In this document: in pieces, positions 1 through 5,918 of the stretch
Layout of the letters: the number at the start of each line of letters is the position of its first letter
Numbering within the stretch: the first letter of the stretch is position 1
Assembly (NCBI GenBank): GCA_017385345.1
Contig: JAFNRY010000160.1
Location: 1 to 6,134 of the forward strand
From: Kiritimatiellia bacterium
Lineage (GTDB): Bacteria > Verrucomicrobiota > Kiritimatiellia > RFP12 > UBA1067
Length of the DNA: 6,134 bases
Reading direction: 5' to 3'
Translations under genes and position numbers: made by a program
The notes under the pieces: model-generated
The model's input: only the letters and a program-made list of their open reading frames with translations
Told to the model about the DNA's origin: nothing
Database searches by the model: none

Positions 1-204
1 AAACTCGGCGAGAATCCGTCCGGGCTGAAACTTTCGTACAAGGCGAAGGACGGTTCGTTCAAGGGTTCGTTCAAAGCGTATGCCGAAGTTAACGGCAAGT
101 TGAAGGCGAAAACGGTTTCCGTCTCTGGCGTGGTCGTCGGCGGCAAAGGCTACGGCTCGGCCACGATCAAAAAAGCCGGAAGCGCGGCGGTTGCGATCGA
201 GTAG
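1..204 (+). CDS. 3' end of a gene encoding a beta-rich C-terminal module (partial)
   Basis: Frame 1 is open from the first base to a TAG at 202-204 and gives the last 67 residues of a protein whose start lies outside the window. The segment is rich in Gly, Ser, Lys, Val and aromatic residues, with alternating short hydrophobic stretches such as LKLSYKAKDGSFKGSFKAYA and VSVSGVVVGGKGYGSATI, as expected of a beta-sandwich. It has no transmembrane segment and only two acidic residues besides the final Glu. A codon-level tandem repeat encodes GSFK-GSFK (52-75). From memory, similar tails end large secreted or surface proteins of Kiritimatiellota and relatives, where they may act in sorting or anchoring; I cannot confirm that here. 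The gene converges on proA with only six bases between the stop codons. It is a real coding end by composition and frame, but its function is unknown. Confidence 0.65.
   Translation, partial: KLGENPSGLKLSYKAKDGSFKGSFKAYAEVNGKLKAKTVSVSGVVVGGKGYGSATIKKAGSAAVAIE
52..75 (+). repeat. 12-bp tandem repeat inside the partial CDS
   Basis: Two adjacent 12-base units differ only in the last base (AAG versus AAA) and encode GSFK twice in frame. The period of four codons leaves the reading frame intact. It may be a recent duplication within a beta-strand region or a normal part of the domain. Confidence 0.7.
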
Positions 205-210
205 CAGATC

Positions 211-1422
211 TCAGCTTCTGAGCGCCCCGTCGCCGGTGACGGCGTACTTGTAGGTCGTCAGTTCTTCAAGGCCCATTGGGCCGCGCGCGTGGAGCTTGTC
301 GGTGGAGATGCCGATTTCGGCGCCCATGCCGAACTCCGCTCCGTCCGTGAAGCGCGTGGACGCGTTGTGATAGACGCACGCGGAGTCCACGTCGCGCAGG
401 AACTCCGCCGCGCGGGCCTTGTCTTCCGTCACGATGCAGTCGGAATGGCCGGAAGAATTGGCGTTGATGTAGTCGATCGCTTCGCGATACCCCGCTACCA
501 TCGCGACGTTGAGATCCAGCGACAGGTATTCGACGCCCGCGCCGTCGTCGTGCAGCGCGACGCCTTTGTCTTTCGCCCACGCCTTCACCATCGGCAGGAA
601 GAGCGGAGCGAGTTTTTCGTGCACGAGCAGGCATTCCGCCGCGTTGCAGGCGCTTGGACGCTGGACCTTCGCATTGTCGAGAATCGATAGCGCCATTGCG
701 AGATCGGCCTTGTCGTCCACGTAGATGTGGCATACGCCTTTGTAGTGCTTCAAGACGGGCACGAGGGCGGCTTCGCACATGGCCCGGATCAGCCGCTCCC
801 CTCCGCGCGGGATGGCGACATCGACGAGGCCGGTCGCGCGGACGAGTTCGGCGACGGCTTCATGGTCGCGGACCTGCACGAACTGGACCGCTTTCGGCGG
901 GAGGCCGGCGCGTTCGAGCGCCTTCGCGGCGGCGGCCGCGAGCGCGGCGTTCGATCCGAGCGCCTCCTTCCCTCCGCGCAGAATTATCGCGTTACCGGCC
1001 TTTAGGCACAGCGCCGCCGTGTCGATGAACACATTGGGGCGCGATTCGAAAACGACCGCCACAACCCCCAGCGGTTCGCGGATCTTCCGGATCGAGATTC
1101 CGCTCGGGCGGCTTCGCTCCCATATGACTTCGCCGACGGGGTCCGGCAGGGTCGCCACGTGCCTCACGCCGTCAACCATCGACGAAAACCGCGCTTCGGT
1201 CAGAGTCAGCCGGTCGATCATGGCCGGCGGGATCCCCGCTTTTTCCGCTTCGGCGACATCGGCTGCGTTGGCGGCGAATATCTTCTCCCTGTCTTCCTCC
1301 AGCGCGCGGGCCATCGACTCCAGTGCGGCGTTTTTGCCCGCCGTGTCGATGCGGCGCAGGACGGCGGCGGCGGCTTTCGCGTCGCGGCCCATGGATTGGA
1401 CGAGGTCGTGTATTGATTGCAT
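211..1422 (-). CDS. proA: Gamma-glutamyl phosphate reductase
   Basis: This enzyme catalyses the NADPH-dependent reduction of gamma-glutamyl phosphate to glutamate 5-semialdehyde, the second step of proline synthesis, in the cytoplasm. The 403-residue product is close to the usual length (E. coli about 417) and belongs to the aldehyde dehydrogenase fold. Visible motifs, in order, are the nucleotide-binding region PLGVVAVVFESRPNVFID (117-134), KAGNAIILRGGKEA (141-154) and IPRGGERLI (204-212). Next come the active-site stretch QRPSACNAAE (254-263) with the expected catalytic Cys259, and the C-terminal signature FGMGAEIGISTDKLHARGP (364-382). The ATG lies 11 bases after the proB stop on the same strand, with a weak purine-rich GAAAG ahead of it, so it is probably translated from the proB transcript. 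The start agrees with the family N-terminus, and the protein looks intact and functional. Confidence 0.97.
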   Translation of the reverse strand: MQSIHDLVQSMGRDAKAAAAVLRRIDTAGKNAALESMARALEEDREKIFAANAADVAEAEKAGIPPAMIDRLTLTEARFSSMVDGVRHVATLPDPVGEVIWERSRPSGISIRKIREPLGVVAVVFESRPNVFIDTAALCLKAGNAIILRGGKEALGSNAALAAAAAKALERAGLPPKAVQFVQVRDHEAVAELVRATGLVDVAIPRGGERLIRAMCEAALVPVLKHYKGVCHIYVDDKADLAMALSILDNAKVQRPSACNAAECLLVHEKLAPLFLPMVKAWAKDKGVALHDDGAGVEYLSLDLNVAMVAGYREAIDYINANSSGHSDCIVTEDKARAAEFLRDVDSACVYHNASTRFTDGAEFGMGAEIGISTDKLHARGPMGLEELTTYKYAVTGDGALRS

Positions 1423-1433
1423 TTCGCGGTCTT

Positions 1434-2195
1434 TCAGAGCGTGCTTCCTGGGAAGAAGGTGCCGGTCGCCCTGCCGGACGCGAGATCATCGAGAGACCGG
1501 CGGCGCCCGTTGGCGATGTAAACGTCGATCCCGGCGGCGACGGCGGCTTTGACGGCCTTGAGCTTCGATCCCATGCCGCCTTTTGAAAGCGAACCCTTCT
1601 CGCCGGGGCGCACGAGCTTCGCGATGTTCCGGAAGTTTGAGATTTCGGGGATCCTGCGCCCGTGCGCGTCGAGAAGCCCGTCCACGGTCGAAAGCAGTAT
1701 GAGCGTGTCGGCCTTGAGGAGCTTCGCCATCAGGAAGCTCAAATGGTCGTTGTCGCCGAACGTCTGCCCTTTGAGTTCTTCGTCCGCGACCACGTCGTTT
1801 TCATTCACTATCGGCACGATTCCGGCTTTGAGGAGGTGTTCGACGGCTTTTTTCACGTTCTGGCTGCGGCGGCGCTCTTCGAAATCGTGGTGAGTGAGGA
1901 GGACCTGCCCGATTTTGACGCCATGGGAGGCGAATAGCTTTTCGTATTCGCAGATAAAGCGGGCCTGGCCGACGGCGGCGCACATCTGGACGTCGTTCAC
2001 GTCGCGCGGGCGGGTGTCGAGGCCGAGAGCCTCCACTCCGGCGGCTACGGCTCCGGAGGATACGAAAACGGTTTCGCATCCGGCCTGGCGCAACCGGCAT
2101 ATTCCGCCGGCTATTCTTTCGAGAGCCTTTCTGTCGGGGCGGCCGCGTTTGTTGGCGATGGCGTGGGTGCCCACTTTTACGACTATTCGTGTCAT
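1434..2195 (-). CDS. proB: Glutamate 5-kinase, short form without PUA domain
   Basis: ProB uses ATP to phosphorylate the gamma-carboxylate of glutamate, the committed and usually proline-inhibited step of proline synthesis. The 253 residues cover one amino-acid-kinase domain. The family residues are seen in KVGT (7-10, the phosphate-binding lysine), VSSGAVAAG (45-53), IVNENDVV (129-136, substrate-binding Asn/Asp), FGDND (147-151), LLSTVDGL (167-174) and GGMGSKLKA (206-214, Lys211 matching the catalytic lysine). The protein stops at TGTFFPGSTL, where the kinase domain normally ends. The roughly 100-residue PUA domain of E. coli ProB (367 aa) is absent, and proA begins 11 bases later, so no remnant is hidden there. 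Short ProB proteins are known elsewhere, for example in Campylobacter jejuni. The segment SKGGM replaces the more usual GTGGM. The ATG has no Shine-Dalgarno sequence but sits just after a perfect -10 box. Confidence 0.96.
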   Translation of the reverse strand: MTRIVVKVGTHAIANKRGRPDRKALERIAGGICRLRQAGCETVFVSSGAVAAGVEALGLDTRPRDVNDVQMCAAVGQARFICEYEKLFASHGVKIGQVLLTHHDFEERRRSQNVKKAVEHLLKAGIVPIVNENDVVADEELKGQTFGDNDHLSFLMAKLLKADTLILLSTVDGLLDAHGRRIPEISNFRNIAKLVRPGEKGSLSKGGMGSKLKAVKAAVAAGIDVYIANGRRRSLDDLASGRATGTFFPGSTL

Positions 2196-2202
2196 GGCGC
2201 GT

Positions 2203-2208
2203 ATTATA
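2203..2208 (-). promoter_or_regulatory. -10 element of the proBA promoter, suggesting a leaderless mRNA
   Basis: On the minus strand a perfect TATAAT is followed by only seven bases before the proB ATG. The normal distance from -10 to the transcription start puts +1 at about 2196, one base ahead of the ATG or on it. No purine-rich ribosome site fits in between. There is no convincing -35 hexamer at 16-18 bp spacing (the sequence there is CGGAAT-like); that area is filled by a direct repeat, so an activator could be involved. Confidence 0.6.
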
Positions 2209-2210
2209 CT

Positions 2211-2233
2211 ACAATTCCGCGCACAATTCCGCG
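2211..2233. repeat. 11-bp direct repeat over the proB promoter upstream region
   Basis: ACAATTCCGCG occurs at 2211-2221 and again at 2223-2233, two exact copies with a 12-bp period. Relative to the inferred proB start point they cover about -15 to -37, the spacer and -35 region. A near match in opposite orientation (GGCGGAATTCT, 2361-2371, 9 of 11 bases) lies in the proC leader. The placement suits an operator or activator site for the divergent proline genes, but the protein that would bind it is unknown. Confidence 0.55.
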
Positions 2234-2317
2234 ATTCAGCGCAGCGCGGCCGTGCGGCGGATCGCGCCGGGATTCCCGCCTTCGCGCCGTCGGCCGCGGG
2301 CGGGAACGGCGCGTGTT

Positions 2318-2326
2318 TGGTAGAAT
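2318..2326 (+). promoter_or_regulatory. Possible extended -10 promoter of proC
   Basis: TGGTAGAAT fits an extended -10 element (TGn followed by TAGAAT, one mismatch to TATAAT). No good -35 is seen upstream, which is tolerated for extended -10 promoters. Transcription would start near 2333 and leave a leader of about 73 bases before the proC ATG. Confidence 0.4.
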
Positions 2327-2339
2327 ACCTCCGCGCGGG

Positions 2340-2363
2340 GCCGGAGGCGAAGTCGCTTCCGGC
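2340..2363 (+). other. Hairpin in the proC 5' leader
   Basis: GCCGGAGGCG pairs with CGCTTCCGGC around a four-base AAGT loop, giving a ten-pair stem with one G-U pair. No T-run follows, so it is not an intrinsic terminator. It lies between the proposed proC promoter and the ribosome site and could affect RNA stability or translation, or simply reflect high GC content. Confidence 0.45.
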
Positions 2364-2405
2364 GGAATTCTCCGCGGCGGCGTACGGTGGAAAGGAAAAG
2401 AAGGA

Positions 2406-3194
2406 ATGAAGAAGAGAATAGCATTTCTCGGGGCGGGCAAGATGGCCGAGGGAATACTCTCGGCCATGGAAAGCGCGGACGGCGTAATCATGGCGGAGAA
2501 GATCCCCGCCCGCCGCAAAGAACTCGAAAGGAAGTACGGGGTGGAGACGACGGATTCCCTGGCGGAAGCGGCGAAGGGCGCGAAAATCGTCTTTCTCTGC
2601 GTCCGTCCGCAGGATGCGGACGCTGTCGCGGCGGAGGTCGCCCCGTTTCTGAAGAAGAGCCAGACCGTGGTGTCGATCGTGGCCGGGAAGACGCTTGCGA
2701 AGCTGCGCGAGCGCATCGGGGCCGTTCCGGCGCTGGTGCGCGTGATGCCGAACCTCGCTTTGCGCGCGAAGGCCGGGATGTGCGCGATATGCGCGGAGAA
2801 GACGACGCCGGAATCGTCGGTCAAGGCCGTAGGGAAGATACTCGGCGCGGCCGGCGAGACCATCGTGCTCGATGAAAAGGATTTCGACGCCGTGACCGCG
2901 CTGAGCGGATCGGGCCCCGCGTATTTCGCGTACATGGAGGAGGCCATGGCGGAGGCCGGCGAGGCGCTGGGGCTCTCGCGCGTCGCGGCCCGCCTTCTTT
3001 CGCGCCAGACGATGTACGGAACCGCGAAGTTTTTAAAGGAGAGCGGCATGGAGACGCGGCCGTTCATCGAGGGCGTATGCACAAAAGGCGGCACGACGGC
3101 GGCCGGCATGGCGTTTCTGGCGAAAGGGCCGTTCAAGCGGGCGGTCTGCGCGACGCTCGCGGCGGCCGCAAAGCGCTCGAAGGAACTGGCGTAG
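2406..3194 (+). CDS. proC: Pyrroline-5-carboxylate reductase
   Basis: ProC carries out the last step of proline synthesis, the NAD(P)H-dependent reduction of 1-pyrroline-5-carboxylate to proline, in the cytoplasm. The 262-residue product is a normal length. An N-terminal Rossmann fold is marked by FLGAGKMAEGI (7-17) and VRPQD (66-70), followed by VRVMPNLALRAKAG (111-124). The C-terminal dimerisation and catalytic domain carries the family signature TALSGSGPAYFAYMEEAMAE (164-183) and CTKGGTTAAGM (225-235, where CTKGGTT stands for the common TSPGGTT). The frame stays open upstream to 2163, but the start at 2406 gives the family N-terminus MKKRIAFLG, and AAAGGA stands nine bases before it. The gene is divergent from proB, so the whole glutamate-to-proline route is encoded around one intergenic region. 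Confidence 0.96.
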   Translation: MKKRIAFLGAGKMAEGILSAMESADGVIMAEKIPARRKELERKYGVETTDSLAEAAKGAKIVFLCVRPQDADAVAAEVAPFLKKSQTVVSIVAGKTLAKLRERIGAVPALVRVMPNLALRAKAGMCAICAEKTTPESSVKAVGKILGAAGETIVLDEKDFDAVTALSGSGPAYFAYMEEAMAEAGEALGLSRVAARLLSRQTMYGTAKFLKESGMETRPFIEGVCTKGGTTAAGMAFLAKGPFKRAVCATLAAAAKRSKELA

Positions 3195-3211
3195 GGCGGA
3201 CGGGATCCGCC
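3195..3211 (+). terminator. Weak candidate hairpin after proC
   Basis: GGCGGA and TCCGCC pair around a five-base loop, starting directly after the proC stop codon; an alternative longer pairing joins GGGCGG (3194-3199) with CCGCCC (3226-3231). No T-run follows, so intrinsic termination is doubtful. It does separate proC from the next promoter. Confidence 0.3.
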
Positions 3212-3239
3212 GCCAGCCGCCGGGACCGCCCGCACGGCA

Positions 3240-3269
3240 TTGACTTGCAGGGAGTGATTGCGGTATAAT
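3240..3269 (+). promoter_or_regulatory. Sigma70-like promoter of the sugar transporter-galK operon
   Basis: TTGACT at 3240-3245 and a perfect TATAAT at 3264-3269 are separated by 18 bp. Transcription would begin near 3276, giving a leader of about 31 bases that contains the ribosome site AAGGAG at 3290-3295. This is the clearest promoter in the window and makes the galactose genes a transcription unit separate from proC. I see no obvious operator palindrome around it. Confidence 0.78.
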
Positions 3270-3306
3270 TCCGGTGTCAAATGTACAATAAGGAGAACAA
3301 ACGGAC

Positions 3307-4653
3307 ATGAGTACGCAGGAGCAGAAGGGCACCAACTGGGTCGCCGTCGTCACCATGATGTTCATCTACGGCATGATTTCGTTCGTGACGAATCTCGCCG
3401 CGCCCATGGGCAACGTCTGGAAGTACCAGCCCGGCATCGACGGCTCCAATATGTGGGGCATGATGGGCAACATGATGAACTTCGCCGCCTATCTGTTCAT
3501 GGGAATCCCAGCCGGCAGGATGCTGGCGAAGAAGGGCTATAAGTTCACCGCGATGGCCGGCATAGCCACCGGCTTCGTCGGCGTGGCCATACAGTTCCTC
3601 TCAGGCAAGGTCGGCTTGAACGCGGACGGGACGTTTGCGATGGCCGGGGGGCTTCCGGCGGCGTTCTTCGTCTATCTGCTCGGCGCGTTCGTGTGCGGCT
3701 TCGCGGTATGCATGCTGAACATGGTGGTGAACCCGATGCTCAACCTCCTCGGCGGCGGCGGCAACCGCGGCAACCAGCTCAACATGATTGGAACCACGTT
3801 CAATTCCCTGGCCGGCACGGCCACCCCGATGCTCGTCGGCATATTGATTGGCGAAGTGACCAAGGCGACCAAGGTGGCAGACGTCAACATGGTGCTCTAC
3901 ATCGCGCTGGCGGTCTTCGCGACGGCGTTCGTGATTCTCTCGTTCATACCGGTGCCGAATCCCGAGCAGGGCGACACGGCGGAGGACATACCCGTTCTCG
4001 CGCCGCTCAAGTTCCGCCACTGCCTGCTGGGCGTCATCGGCATCTTCATGTACGTCGGCATCGAAATCGGCATTCCGGCGACGATGAACCTGTGGCTCGC
4101 CGACGCGAACGGCCCGTTCAAGGGAACCGAATTCGCGGCCAAGGCCGGAGCCATCGGCGGCGTCGTCGCCGGCACGTACTGGTTCCTCATGCTCGTCGGC
4201 AGGACCATCGGCGCTTTCATAGGCGGCAAGATATCCTCCCGCGCCCTCATGACGTTCACCACATTCACGGCGATCGTCCTCATCATAGTCGGCACGCAGA
4301 CGACGGCGATCTCCACGAAGATGCCGGTGTTCACGGGCAAGGGCTTCGAGATGACTACGGTGCCGCTCACCGCGCTTCTGTTCGCGCTCTGCGGCCTGAT
4401 GACTTCCATCATGTGGCCCTCGACCTTCAACCTCGCGACCGAGAAGCTGGGCAAGTACACGGCTGCGGCGTCCGGTCTCTTCATGGTCATGGTCGTTGGC
4501 GGCGGAGTTCTGCCGCTCGTGCAGAACTACATAGCCGACAAGGCCGGTTTCATGATTTCGTACGTGGTTCCCGCGGTTGCTCTCGCCTATCTCTTCGTTT
4601 ACTCGGCGTTTCTTTCCAAGCCGCCGGCCGACATAGAGGAGCGCGTGAAGTAA
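3307..4653 (+). CDS. MFS sugar transporter, FHS (FucP/GlcP-like) family, probable galactose importer
   Basis: This 448-residue inner-membrane protein has about twelve hydrophobic segments (roughly 12-30, 52-72, 81-100, 116-140, 160-182, 196-215, 239-260, 282-302, 315-334, 351-370, 384-405, 414-436). It also has an MFS loop motif, GIPAGRMLAKKGYK (66-79). FHS features are NPMLNLLG after TM4 (142-149), TTFNSLAG in TM5 (163-170, Asn166 matching FucP Asn162), YVGIEIG in TM7 (249-255, the family's YVGAEV) and MWPSTFNLATEKLGKYTAA (369-387). By eye, the two acidic residues essential in E. coli FucP (Asp46, Glu135) align with Asn29 and Asn138. Galactokinase follows 46 bases downstream, which suggests galactose as substrate, though glucose or fucose is possible. 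The ATG is preceded by AAGGAG at an 11-base spacing. Confidence 0.87.
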   Translation: MSTQEQKGTNWVAVVTMMFIYGMISFVTNLAAPMGNVWKYQPGIDGSNMWGMMGNMMNFAAYLFMGIPAGRMLAKKGYKFTAMAGIATGFVGVAIQFLSGKVGLNADGTFAMAGGLPAAFFVYLLGAFVCGFAVCMLNMVVNPMLNLLGGGGNRGNQLNMIGTTFNSLAGTATPMLVGILIGEVTKATKVADVNMVLYIALAVFATAFVILSFIPVPNPEQGDTAEDIPVLAPLKFRHCLLGVIGIFMYVGIEIGIPATMNLWLADANGPFKGTEFAAKAGAIGGVVAGTYWFLMLVGRTIGAFIGGKISSRALMTFTTFTAIVLIIVGTQTTAISTKMPVFTGKGFEMTTVPLTALLFALCGLMTSIMWPSTFNLATEKLGKYTAAASGLFMVMVVGGGVLPLVQNYIADKAGFMISYVVPAVALAYLFVYSAFLSKPPADIEERVK

Positions 4654-4699
4654 GGCGGATCGCGGCACTGCAGGAACGACAATCCAAGGAGGAAATACA

Positions 4700-5884
4700 A
4701 TGCTCAACCAGGAAGTTTACGACAAGGTGGCGGCGCGGTTCGAGGCGGAGTTCGGCGCGAAGCCGGAGGCAGTCGCGTACGCGCCCGGGCGCATAGAGGT
4801 TCTCGGCAACCACACCGACTACAACGAGGGCTACGTCTTTTCGGCCGCGATCGACAAGGGGACGTTCTTCGCGGCGTCGCCCGCCGACGACGACAAAGTG
4901 ACTCTCGTGGCGCTCGACATCGGCGAAAACGGGGAAAAGTTCGAGTGCACGCTCGGAACCGTGGCGCCCGTGAAGCAGGGGGCGACATGGGCGAATTATC
5001 CCGTCGGCACGTTCAACTGGCTGTTCGACGGCGCGCCGTCCAAGGCTGGCAGGGGCTTCAAGGCCGTGTTCGGCGGCAATATTCCGCTCGGCGCCGGGCT
5101 CAGTTCCTCCGCGGCGCTTGAAATGGCCACGGCGCTCGCGCTCGCCAAGATATACGGCATCGAGAAAGACAAGACGTCCCTCGCGAAAATCGGCCAGAAG
5201 GCGGAACATACTTTCGCCGGCTGCCCGTGCGGCCTGCTGGACCAGGCGTCCTCGCTGTTCGGCAAAGAAGGCGCCCTCGTGAAGAGCGATTTCAGGACCT
5301 GCCAGTTCGAGAACGTTGACCTCGGGCCGTCGGTCGCGTTCATGATGGTCAAGAGCAACGCGCGCCACGCGCTCGCCGACGGCGCGTACGCCACGCGGCG
5401 CCAGGCTTGCGAAGACGCCGCGCGCCATTTCGCCGGCGTCCTGCGCAAGAAGGTTACGCATTTGCGCGACGTGACCATGGCGGAATGGGTTCTCTATCGC
5501 GGCGGGCTCTCCGAAACGGCGGCCCGCAGGGCGGTGCACCCGATCGGCGAGGACGAGCGCGTGCTCCAGGGCGCGGAACTGCTCGAGAAGGGCGATTTGA
5601 AGGGATTCGGGGCGCTCATGTTCGATTCCCACGAGTCCAGCCGCTACTGGTTCGAGAATTCCTGCGAGGAGCTCGACGCGATCGTCGATGCCGCGAAGGC
5701 GATACCCGAAGTTTACGGAGCGCGGCTTTCCGGCGGCGGATTCGGCGGTAGCTGCTGCCTGCTCGTCGATCCAAGCGCGGCGGACTCCATAGCGGCGGCC
5801 ATAACCAAGGAATACAAGGCCAAGTTCGGCGACGAGCCGGCATGCAGTCTCGTGAAGCCGTCGGACGGAGCGCATTTGGTTTGA
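4700..5884 (+). CDS. galK: Galactokinase
   Basis: GalK phosphorylates galactose at C1 with ATP, the first committed step of the Leloir pathway. The 394-residue protein is near the usual length (E. coli 382) and shows the GHMP-kinase layout. The galactokinase signature is APGRIEVLGNHTDYNEG (28-44), with Arg31 and Asp40 kept but Asn37 in place of the usual Glu of GEHTDY. TWANYPVG (96-103) follows, then the ATP-binding loop IPLGAGLSSSAALE (128-141). CGLLDQ (177-182) contains the expected catalytic base Asp181, SNARHALADGAYATRR (219-234) follows, and the third GHMP motif is GARLSGGGFGGS (340-351). The ATG has a strong AAGGAGG ribosome site at 4686-4692 with seven bases of spacing. It lies 46 bases after the transporter gene with no promoter or terminator seen between them, so the two form an operon. 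A related sugar kinase specificity cannot be fully excluded because of the Asn37 change. Confidence 0.93.
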   Translation: MLNQEVYDKVAARFEAEFGAKPEAVAYAPGRIEVLGNHTDYNEGYVFSAAIDKGTFFAASPADDDKVTLVALDIGENGEKFECTLGTVAPVKQGATWANYPVGTFNWLFDGAPSKAGRGFKAVFGGNIPLGAGLSSSAALEMATALALAKIYGIEKDKTSLAKIGQKAEHTFAGCPCGLLDQASSLFGKEGALVKSDFRTCQFENVDLGPSVAFMMVKSNARHALADGAYATRRQACEDAARHFAGVLRKKVTHLRDVTMAEWVLYRGGLSETAARRAVHPIGEDERVLQGAELLEKGDLKGFGALMFDSHESSRYWFENSCEELDAIVDAAKAIPEVYGARLSGGGFGGSCCLLVDPSAADSIAAAITKEYKAKFGDEPACSLVKPSDGAHLV

Positions 5885-5918
5885 GAAAGCCCAAGAAATC
5901 AACACCGAAAGGCAGACG

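Noticed and set aside
210..222. CTCAG-CTT-CTGAG as a two-way terminator between the convergent genes
   Set aside because: The stem has only five pairs with a three-base loop, lies over the proA stop codon, and has no T-run on either strand.
779..1552. Plus-strand open frame of 257 codons opposite proA and the end of proB
   Set aside because: It is a composition-driven shadow with no motif, crossing two well-supported minus-strand genes.
2163..2405. Upstream extension of the proC frame
   Set aside because: The frame is open, but the extension is Arg/Gly-rich, overlaps the proB start and both promoters, and is not part of the family. The ATG at 2406 has a ribosome site and gives the usual N-terminus.
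2204..3280. Minus-strand open frame of 358 codons opposite proC
   Set aside because: It is a shadow of proC with Ser/Ala/Pro/Arg-rich sequence, and it would overlap both the divergent promoter region and the transporter promoter.
3601..4707. Minus-strand open frame of 368 codons across the transporter gene
   Set aside because: It is rich in His, Arg, Glu and Asp because it mirrors hydrophobic transmembrane codons. The plus strand has a promoter, a ribosome site and a coherent twelve-segment membrane protein.
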